A stretch of 64,000 nt of DNA. Origin: Pterobdella sp. o SKG-2022 (Eukaryota; Annelida; Clitellata; Hirudinida; Piscicolidae). Below the pieces are notes generated by a model, which worked only from the letters and a program-made list of their open reading frames with translations, did not search any database and was not told the DNA's origin. Below, one piece after another: positions 26,011 through 36,600 of the stretch (positions are counted from its first letter, which is position 1; the number at the start of each line of letters is the position of its first letter). The position numbers were made by a program, and so were the translations under genes. The DNA lies in NCBI GenBank assembly GCA_964035795.1, contig OZ038321.1, forward strand, positions 18,727,209 to 18,791,208, written 5' to 3'.

Positions 26011-29000
26011 ATGGATCGTAACCAGTTGGGAGGTAAATGAAAAAAAAATATTTTTTCACCTAAAATTACTAACTAAAAATAAAAATATTTATTTTCAATA
26101 AAAATCCAAGGTTTTATTTGAATATACGTTTCAAGCTTATCTCTTATAATATTATAAAGAATTTTTGTAGTTGATTTGTATGAATGATTTTTAGAAGGAA
26201 ACTTGTGTTTTTGTAGGTTCTAATAGAGGTTTTGTTTCCCCTTATATGAACATTGATCCTAACCTTCTCGTATTAGTAAGTCACTGTTTCCAAATAAAAT
26301 CAATAATTATCTTTTAAAAGATTTTTGAAAAGGAATTCCAATTTCAAATATTTTCATAGATGTGCTATTCTACTAACTTTCATAATGTTGCAAACAGGAC
26401 TCAGAGCCTCAATTCATAATGCCCGAAGGAGCTAACCAAAGGAGGGGGAGGTTTGAGTTAGCTTTCTCTCAAATTGGTGGAACAGTATGTGTTGGTATGT
26501 ACTTATTTAAATTTTAAATATCAATAAAAAAATTTTCAATTTGAGATATAATGTCTTCTTTTATCTATCATTAATCATGTATTTTTTTATGCCAAAATTT
26601 TTTATTGAAAAGTTTTGTCATTTTTATTAATTAAAATACTGTTATTATAGAATGTTTTTCATTATTAGAAAATATAATATATGCAGGAGCAGCAGTCGGA
26701 GGCTTGTCAGGATTATATAGTGGCATCAGGGAGACCAATACTGCTCAAATCACTGGACCTGTGCGTAGAACTCAGTATGTTAAGATTTTATCTATTATAA
26801 TAATGTGACTAGTTTTTCTAGTTATTTCCTTGTTTCTCAAATTAGAATTCATCAGTAGTAGCAAAAATAATTTTTATAATAATTGTGTTATTGTTTTTTA
26901 TATCTTATTATATAAAACAATTGTAGTTTATAAAGGTTATGAAATAAATTCACTAGTCAAAATAATAAAAGTATAAACATTAAAAATCATACTTGAATTT
27001 TTTTACAAAATTTTAAATTTATAATTTTGCTTGTGTTATGTTTCATTGTCTGGTTATCTTGTTGTGATGCTGTGTTATGACTTATATTTTACAGGATCAT
27101 GTGGTTACATGTGTTTCGCTTCTCACCTAAAAAATTATTTTTTCATGATTCTTTTTTGTTTCACTAAGGGTCAGGTTTTTCAAAGGTTTTTTTGTCACCT
27201 TTTTTACTCGAAATGATTTAAAAGGTTTGTGCAAACAAATTTTAATTTGTCCCTTAATGGAAGTTAATCTAAAATTATTTTCATTCTAACAGTTTCTATA
27301 CAATATAATACAATTACCAATGTGAATATAGTGACTGGCAGACTATAACTTTTCTATTTGAAAAGTTACACTTCATTCTATTTGTATGAAAAACCAGCAT
27401 TCTAGGTATTAAACTCATAAAGCACCAAATTTAAATGAAAATGATTAATTTTGCTGTTGTATGTGCAATAAATCATGTTTAAGTCATTAAGTTTTTTTTG
27501 GCTCAAAATGCACTGTTTCATTTGCATGAGGCATTGCTTGTTAGGTTGAGTATATATGACTTGATCAACGAAAAAGAAATAATTGTAAGAAAAAAGAAAA
27601 TGTTGCAAGTCATTAAAAAAAAATGTACATCATGTTTTTGAAACTAGCTCACTTAGTTCAGATACAAATAACCTGTGATCGCAGGACAACTTTCAGTTCT
27701 TCCACAAAATAATCAATCTTTAACTGATCTACTCTGAATGCAAAGCTGCAGGACCTTCTAAGATATTAACACAAAAATCCTTTTTACTACCGCATTTTAC
27801 TCATGTATTCTTTTCATTCATACTTGGTGCCTTCAGCAACCATAATAAATTGTGTTTCTAGCTTTTTTATTATCATTCTATTTAGAACCCATTTTTCTCA
27901 GCAGAGAGTAGGGCTTTTTTGTAAACAAGTCTCTTCCGTGTAAGGCGGTCGTGTGGGTCGATTTCCATCAAACTGAGCTTTGCCCGATCCTTTTTCAGCA
28001 ACTCTTCCTATGTCATTTTTGGCTTGCGGGGTCTTTTAACACCAACAACCTTGAATTCCCTGACTTTTGAGAGCCAACCTGAGCTGCGCACCACATAACC
28101 AAACCACCTCAACCTATCACGACGCAACGCCGATTCTATGTTCTAAATGCCAAGTTTTGCATGCAATTTTTCTGCACTTATTCTGTCTTCAACCCTGGCT
28201 TTGCAAATCCATCAGATCATAGCCAAGTCATTGCGCTTCAATCGGTTCAGGGAAGGTGTTGTTAGGCTCCAGGTTTCAGAAGAGTACAGCATTACAGCTC
28301 TAATTTACGTGTTGTAGATTTGACCTCTGGTTGTGAAAAGTAGATGGGGATTGGTGAGAAGTGAAAGAAGCTGACGAAACTTACTTCAAGCAGACTTGCA
28401 TCTGGTGATTGAAAAAAGTTCACAGCCTCCCTAATAATTACAAAATATTGTAAATTTACTTAATGAAGGTATCTGATTTGTGCAGGTTGTTGAACTTTAT
28501 CACTAAGAAGGGAGCATCTAGTGCCCAGTCTGTGGGGGTTGTAGGTGAGTCGTCATTTTTATTCTTTAGAGTTATAAATGTATTTTTACAATCAATCTCA
28601 TTATCATTTAGAAAAACTCAAATATAATTCATTCACTTAGTTCTACATAAAAGCTTTATAAAATGAGGCAAAATTCAACTTTGTCATAAATCATTTGTAT
28701 AGATACTAATGGTTTATGACAAAATTGAATTTGTCAAAAATTTTAGCTTGAATGAAAAAGAAGTATCAAAAAAATTGCTTTATTTTATGAAGTTATTTTG
28801 AAACAATCGGCAAAACATTTATGCATAATGTCTGAAGAAATTCATAATACTTATATCCTTCATTTATTAGCGCTATGAGTCATTTTTTAGTTTTCGGGAA
28901 ATTTCATTCGTTTTACTTTACTAAATCTATGTTATTTAATTATCACTATTTCTGTTCAATACTATCTTATAAATTCTTTCCCTATTACTTTTAGCTCTCT

Positions 29001-29386
29001 TGTACAGCATGCTAGGTGTGGTGTTTTCAAAAGGGAGAGGGGCGGATGATGAACTCAATACACTGGCTGCAGCCACTATCACTGGTGCCCTTTACAAGAG
29101 TCCTGGTAATTCTTGCTGTTTTTATTCATAAAAATTTCAGTTCATTTTGTTAAAAAGTACGAAGTTTTGTTTGGCAGTGTAATGTTTTCAAGTTTAAATA
29201 ACAACATTCAGGATTAATTAATATTTATTGTTTTATTTTTGTTTGAGAAAATCAATGTATTATTTGCACTTTTATTCGATAGGTGGTTTACAAAAAAGTC
29301 TACGGGGTGGAGCGGCTGGGCTATTGTTATCTAGTGCTTACTGTTTAGTTAACAGTTGGGAAAGGCTTTCGTCTGTTTTCAAATAA
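26011..29386 (+). CDS. TIMM23: TIMM23, inner-membrane protein import channel
   Basis: Channel subunit of the TIM23 complex that moves presequence proteins across the mitochondrial inner membrane. Exons: 26011-26032, 26217-26275, 26398-26494, 26687-26774, 28486-28544, 28995-29105, 29283-29386; phases agree. The product is about 179 residues (human 209). Recognisable blocks are SPYMNIDPNLLV (human SPYLNVDPRYLV), EGANQRRGRFELAF, QLLNFITKKGAS, LLYSMLGVVFSKGRGADDEL, NTLAAATITGALYKSPGGL and a C-terminal helix with NSWERL. Four glycine-rich membrane helices fit the Tim17/22/23 fold. The N-terminal intermembrane-space part is short, only 8 codons before the second exon. The fourth intron (26775-28485) carries a LINE remnant and the fifth a fold-back. 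AATAAA at 29419-29424 is a likely poly-A signal. Confidence 0.95.
27895..28405 (-). mobile_element. Antisense LINE C-terminal fragment in TIMM23 intron
   Basis: Minus-strand reading gives SETWSLTTPSLNRLKRNDLA, WICKARVEDRISAEKLHAK, LRRDRLRWFGYVVRSSGW and KRPRKPKM with in-frame stops. This is the conserved C-terminal tail of a non-LTR reverse-transcriptase ORF, related to but distinct from the copy at 15900. GC is visibly higher than in the surrounding intron. Decayed. Confidence 0.8.
28672..28733. repeat. Short fold-back, 20-base arms
   Basis: aaattcaactttgtcataaa is followed about 20 bases later by its reverse complement with one mismatch (tttatgacaaaattgaattt). Sits in the fifth intron of TIMM23. 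Confidence 0.7.
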
Positions 29387-29418
29387 ACAATATCTAAATT
29401 TTATAATTAATTTTTTTA

Positions 29419-29424
29419 AATAAA
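29419..29424 (+). terminator. Poly-A signal for TIMM23
   Basis: AATAAA 33 bases after the TIMM23 stop codon. Confidence 0.55.
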
Positions 29425-30659
29425 ATTTACAATTTTCCAAATATTTTAAATTTTAAAATTTATTGTGATAAAAACTTGAATGTTTCCCCATTATATCTGT
29501 AGTTATACTTAAATAATAGCTTTTGTTGAACAGATTTAGTTTATTTCTTATCAAAGTCTGGCTGGCGTGAGGTCGTTTCATCGTGATTATTAGAGTGAAG
29601 TGTTTTAATCTATAGCTAACAAGGCATTTCATTAATGTGTAGTTCAAAGGGCTTCTAAACTTCAACTCCAACAAAACTTTTTCAATCAGTTTATAATTAT
29701 ATTTTTAAAAGTTGTTACCACTTCGAATTTATAAGCTCCTATCGAAAGAATGGTTTGTATTTCTAAGTTGAGTCATCGATACAAATAGCTATGAGCTTTA
29801 TTCATCTTATTCACTTGATTTTTTTTCTGCTTTTTTAATTAACAAAGACTTGAAGATATTTTTCTGAATATTGGCGAAATTTGTACTCGTGTAAACTTTT
29901 AAGCTTCGCTAGGATAAATTGAAATTTAATATACTTAAACTAGATAATCATAATATTTGAATTAAATAAGTATTTTACGTTTTAAAATAGAAATATTTCT
30001 ACATATTTACCATATATTTAAATGGCAACAAACACGAGGTATTCATTAAAGAACAAAAAAACTTTTTGTAAGAAAATTGTAGGCTATCAAATAAACTATA
30101 GCTGGATTGTTTCAAATAAGAGTTTCAATAAAAAAAAATCACACCTCCATACTATTCTAAAAATAAGTTCATTATTAACTAAGCAAACTTCTATTTATAA
30201 ATAAAGCTTTTATATTATAGCATTTTTTGTTTAATACAGTATGCAAAATAATTTATATATATGCATATATGTATATAATAATTTTATAAGGTGTATTGAA
30301 AAATAGTCATTGACGTTATCAACTGATTTCATTTATACAACATTCATACTCTCAAGGAACATATGAATACTTAGAGAAATTAATGCGCGCGTACTATATT
30401 TATTGCTTTATCTAAAATGAAGTGAACGAATTTTTATAATTCTCAATTTTTTTATTAAATAGTATTCTACAGACAGCCTTATTGCTTATTGCTTTTGTAG
30501 TAAATAATATAAAAGTTGTTTAAATAATCTTTTGTAACTTTTTTCTCAACAAATGATAATATTAGGAAAGTTGTTTTTTTGTAGATTTTGAACTGTTTAG
30601 AAAACGATATAAAATAAAATCCACTTTTGATTGCTTGTTAAATTTCTCGAGTAACAAAC
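29425..30659. other. Intergenic TIMM23 to TPM-domain gene
   Basis: Very AT-rich with a TA-rich run near 30250-30290. I see no exon or RNA gene. The promoter of the downstream gene must lie in the right part, but no clear element was found. Confidence 0.45.
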
Positions 30660-33600
30660 ATGAAGTTTTTGGTTTTCACAGTTTTTTTATTGTTTTTAGT
30701 AGAAGAATGTGTTTGCCTTGGAAACTTTCCAACTTCTTTAGATAGTCAATTACAATGTGGAAGAGAAAGTTTCAAAAAAATATATGTTTGTGACCCTGAC
30801 TCAATTCTAGGCACGAAAGACGATGAAGGTTTTTAAAAAAATATTTTAATCATTTTTTTTTACAATACTTGTTATAATTGTATTCAGCCAGCCAATTAGA
30901 TGTAATCATCAAGCAAATAGCTAACGAATCTTCATGCCCATGTAGTACTTACTTTTGTGAAAATAAGAAGGCAGGGGGTTATAAAGTGGCAGTGGCGGTT
31001 ACTAAACAAATGTTTGATGAAGAAATAACTGTAGATGATGATGATGATGCTTATGATCCAAAGTAAGAACCTATTATTTTTTGAAGTTTCATATTCCTTT
31101 AGTGTGATATAATAAGAAAATCATGTTTTGAGATAAACATTCAATCAAGTGTGAAATGCTCACAAGCTTTCAACCAATATCCAATAATTTGGCAAAAATG
31201 CCAGTTTAAATTTTTTTGGCTCATTGCCTGCATTCACAAGTTTAATCAACCTGCTTACATTCCCAATCTCTTTTCTGTTAGACATATTCATTAACCACTC
31301 AGATTTCTACAATTTGGTTTCTAGCTATATCAACCAGTTTTCTTAATCTTGATTTTAAATTGCTTTTCTATAACCAAAACTTATGTATGTGGAACTTTCT
31401 TCGCTTACTTACACTCATCACTTTTTTTCCATAAATTTTTGAAATTTCACTTATACCATAAACTCTATTATTTACAATTCTCTTAAAAATATTTAATGCT
31501 TTCAAAGAAAATTTTTTTTGTAGATTGTGAGCTATGTAAATTTTATAATAATGTTTATAAGAAGAAAGAGACTAAAGGAGGCATCAGACATAGCAATGAG
31601 GTTGAAGAAACAGTGGAAACTGGCTGTGTGTGATGAAGATGTGCTACTTTTCTATTCTCGCAATGATGGAGTGGTGGGTTTTGTTTTTGTTCATTTTTAA
31701 TTCAATTTTTAAAAATTCACTATTAAAAGTTACTCACCAAAACTCAATTTTGATATATATTTTTTTTTTGATTCTTCATTGAAATAATTTTGTTAGAAGT
31801 TAAAACATCAAGTCATGTATAATTGCATATATCACTTGGTAATGTAGACTCAGCATGAAGATTGCTTTTGTAACATTGTAATCAATTGTTGTAAATTAAT
31901 GTTGTGCTTCATTTTGATTGTTGAACAGCAAAATTATAATAATTATGTTTTCAATACAAAAAAATGAAAAAATTTTGTTTTGTTTGCAGAGGCCACTAAT
32001 ACCAAGTGATAGTTTTTATTCATCTTGCGCTTGCATTTGTTTATTTGATATGTGAAATAATGCTATTTGTTTGGCATTAATGTATAACTGTTGTTTTTTG
32101 TTTCACTAATAATGTTCTCAATATGATTTTTTATGAGTGATGTTTTTACAATAATGGATGCTTTTATAATTGATTTTTAAATTTTTACACATTTCACAGA
32201 TAAAACTGTATGTTTTATTCTTTTTTGACTTTTTGATAATTTTTTTGATTTGGTAGTTGAAAGTATAATAAAAATTTTTTTATGAACTTAAAATTTTTGA
32301 ATTCTACGTATTTCAATTTTATCCATTTTTTTAAAAAGTAATACATCAATCAATTTCAAGATTTTTGAAATTTAATGTCATTGTTTTTTGTCTGATTGAA
32401 TATCAGATTATATAAAAGAATAATGAGATAACACAGTATAAACTACAGAATAACCTGAATGAATAACTCAATACATATAATAGAATAATTTTTTGGTATA
32501 ATACATATGTGGCCTAAAAACTTTTCAAGTTAATGCCACTATAATCTTATTCGTAATTGTATTTCAATGTATGCTAGAATATTAAACTGAGAACTTGGAC
32601 CACTCCAGGTGTACACAGCCACAGGGGAAGTGGCTAGCAGGAAACTCACAAGGGAATTGATTGAGGACATAGCAGTTCGAGCCATCAAGACAGGCTTTTC
32701 TAGGAGTCCATTTGATGGCATTCGAATCATCCTCAGTGAATACAAGTATTGAAGATTGTTATTATTATTTTAATTAATTTTAAGGCGCAAAATTGTCAGT
32801 GAAATACCGATAATTCATGCTCTGTTTGAAAATAAAATTTTATAATTTCATTTGGGATCACAGAGTTTAGGAAAAACTTCATGATTTTGAAATAATATAT
32901 TTTAACAATGCATACCGATGGTTTGTTAGCATTTACTACACACAAGCACTGTACGCTATCTATGCAAAACATTTCAATTATAGACCAATAGCATTTAAAT
33001 GGTATCATTTATTTGAAAAATATAATAAAAAATAGCAAACTAAAACCAATGAAAAACAATGTTTTTTTAGCGGAAGAAATAGCAAATTAAAAAAATCTGG
33101 TCCAAACCTTCAATCCTATTGGTCTATACAAAGATCACCTTGTTTTACATACACTTCTACCACACATGCAAAACTTCAAAGAACTAACAGCTGTGTGGTT
33201 GCATAGCACATCAAATAAGCTTTGACTACCTTCGACATATTCACTATCGATAAGGAAAAACTAAATATACATTTCCGTCGTTATGGAAACAAACGCGTCA
33301 AAAGTTGGCTATGATTGAATTGAAAGTTTTTAAAAAGAATGAAAAAATTTATCACCATACAGCTTAGTCAGAGTGTGAATTGTAATTAAATATAGGCTAA
33401 GCAATAAAATAGACAAATTTATATTACAAAGTTAAATGTCAATGTAATTGAAACCAAATGTTCGACAACAAAACTGTAAGCAGAACTTACAATATCAAAT
33501 AACTTGAGGATAGAAGTTCTCAATCTAAAATACACCTGTCCAGGGCATGATATTAAAAGGCGCCTACACTCTAGCGTTTAGGCCTGTTAGTTGGTGGGGC

Positions 33601-36600
33601 TGCTACCTTCTTGGAGTAAAAATCTCAACGACTTTTACCTGTCTTCCAGTAATCCTTCGGGGTTACTAACTTTATCTTGTTTCAAGATAATTTTTTTGGA
33701 GGACCCCACACAGATTGTTCTATCGGTCTGCTCTCATCAGGCTAGGTTTTTAATATAAGTTCGGCTTAAAAAGAGCTTCTTTGTCAAATATGCCTTTGTT
33801 ATTGTGTTTGATACATTTAAAATCGGCTATTTGATATATATCATGATGCATTTACTTAAGTTATCACTGCAAACAAAGTTTGAACTTAATTATACATCTC
33901 TTCATGAAAACTGAGGTAAAACAATTCAGAGAGGTGTATAGTGGGAATCCAAATGATTAATCGCAGACATGAGTGCTATAAGATGCAGAAAACATTTGAA
34001 ATAATCGAAATCAATGACTTTGATAAAGAAGGGCGTTTTTAATGGCTAATAATTACTAATTCCATTACCTTAGATTATTCTCATTAGACGCAAGCATACA
34101 AATATCAGAAGTAATTATGTTTATATAGTAGTTGTTTTAAAGCTTATAACTGATTATTATGTTTATTACAAGCCGAAGTAACAAACGAAAAATTGCCAAA
34201 TACTTAACATTTTCGTTCGAAAGTATGAAGCTTTTCGTGCAATTTTTTCAAGTACGTCCACTTTTATATATATATACTTGATAAGCACACAAATTGATTT
34301 AGTTTCAAAGAGCTTTTTGTAGACTTCCCATCATCAAGTGGTTTTCAAAAGAAGGGCTAATAAATTAAAACATCTCTAGAGAAGAATCCATTAGAAAGGA
34401 AGTGGCGTAGAATAGTCTAAATCAAATAGTGAGGTAAACAAATACGATGTATTGGTTAATATGAAACACGAAGCTTTTCGTAAGTCTAACTAACATTATT
34501 CACTTGATAATGTAAGTAAGACTTACGAGAAGCTTCGTGTTTTGGAAAAGAAGTGTTTGATTTGAAACTCTATTTAGACGTAAATCCTTAAGACTCATTA
34601 CTGAAAAATAAAAAAAAAATACAAAGAACTTGGAAAATGAATGAAGATTAATTTTTCTGTACCACATCAGAAATTTTTATTTGAGAGCAAAACAATTAAC
34701 TTTGGACCAGCAGCATTGAGAAAAATTCACTTTGAACTAATAAATCGATCTCTATTATATGTAAAAGCTTTTGATAAACTTCTATATGAAAATAATCTCT
34801 TAATATTTTTGAGGTAAGCATTTAATGATGAGGCTCAACCTATCGAGAGTTATAGTTATTCCGCTGTCAAAAATGTTTGAAAACTTTATGTATTCGACGC
34901 AAAATTTTTTAAAATAATAGAATTTATCTAAAAACTAGTTAATACAATAGCCTACGCAATACACGAATGCATAATCTTTTTACTTGAGAATGAAGATTTT
35001 CAAGCTTCAAACAGTTGTTAGTCGAGCAAGCTTGGACTAAAAATACCGGAAAATTTTGATGAAATATTTAGCTAAGCTCACTTGATGTGAGATTTTAAAA
35101 CTCAGCGCTTCAGTGTTGAATAAAACCCTAAAATAAATTGAATTTATCAAATATTATTATAAAGATTTTTATAGCGCACAGTTATCAATTCAAGATTGCT
35201 TCAGAGGCGCTCAAGGTTTGTAAGAGGTCATGACTGGGGATGTTTATGGTATAAGTGAGTTTTCAAAAGTTTGCGAAAGTTCATGAGAGAAAGCGATGAG
35301 CGCAAGTTAGAAGGAAGTGAATTCCACAGACGTGGAGCCTGGTGAGAAAAAGAGCGACTAGTAAACAAGCCTGAAGAAACAGGTTGATGAAACTGGAGAC
35401 TAGAGTGCAAGGATTTGAGTGGTTGACGTGTGTGTCTGATTGACAAAAGATCAAGAAGATAAGCAGGTTGTTCAAGCTTGAGAGTGCATGCAATGACCCA
35501 AAGTAATTTAAACTTGCATCTTTGGGAGATAGGTAACCAGTGCAAAGACTGTTAGTAATGCGTAATGCTGATTGGAAAGGATCAAAATTAGGAGATGATG
35601 AAACGTGAGAGGTTATTCTGGAATGAACGAGTCTTTCGATAATTTTTGAAATGGTGCTCAAATTAGAAATAGGGCGGTAGCTCAAAGGAATGGTAGGGTC
35701 CAAATTGCCTTTCTTAAGCAAAGTGAGAACTTGTACTGTTTTAAAGGAGGCGGGGATTATTGATTGTGAAAAAGACAAGCTGGTAAGTTTGGAAATTATT
35801 GGAGCAAAGAGGTGAGAAAAGCGTTTTAAAGTGGATTTGGGGATTAAGTCTAATGGAGAAGATTTGTTGGGTAAAGAGCAAATTAGCCTACTCACTTCTT
35901 CAATACTGCCAAATAAGAGAGTGTTGTTCGATTGTCTGGTAGAATAGGGTCTGTGCAGCGCGAAATGGACGTTGGCAAAGATTTGTGAATAAGAGCGATT
36001 TTCTCTTTAAAAAAGCTACTAAAGGTATTCACAAGATTGATAGCTTCTGAAGAGCTGCGTGGCGGAGAAGGAGGGGATCTATGTAGGATGGAGTTGACAT
36101 TTTTCCAAAAAACTTTCGAGTTTGTTTTGACAGATGCAAGCATGTTGTTAAAATAATCAGCACGGGATTTAAAGATGAGAGCGCGAGCAGTCTTACGAGA
36201 TTCCTTGAGGGCAGCAAGAAGACTGGCTGGAACAGGCTTGGATGACCTTAATAATAAGGAAATTTTTCTCTCAAGTTTTCGTCTTTTTCTTTTGGCGACA
36301 ATGGCGTCAGTGATGGGATTGATTGCTGGGGCGAAAGATGTGAGTGCGAAAGGGGGCATGGTGGTCGATAAGTGATTGAAAGGAGTTGTTCATTGTTGTA
36401 AGAAACTCTTCAACTGGAACATCAGAAAGGTTAGTTAGTGTATTATAGATATGTCTGAGATTTTTCTCAAAGACAGCATCATCAAAGTTTTCAAAAGAGC
36501 GGGAAATTAAAATGCTAGGGGGAAAGGGAGGAGGAGCGAGGTTGAGACTGCATAAAATAAGATAGTGATCGGAGTCAAAAGTTTCTCCGTCGATTTCTTG

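Noticed and set aside
31140..31500. Possible minus-strand coding remnant in a TPM-gene intron
   Set aside because: Several broken open stretches but no recognisable protein motif and no splice-consistent exon.
34640..34800. Possible LINE C-terminal remnant (VPHQKFLFESKTINFGPAAL)
   Set aside because: Faintly like the 'FGPRLWNSLP' motif, but too short and diverged to support.
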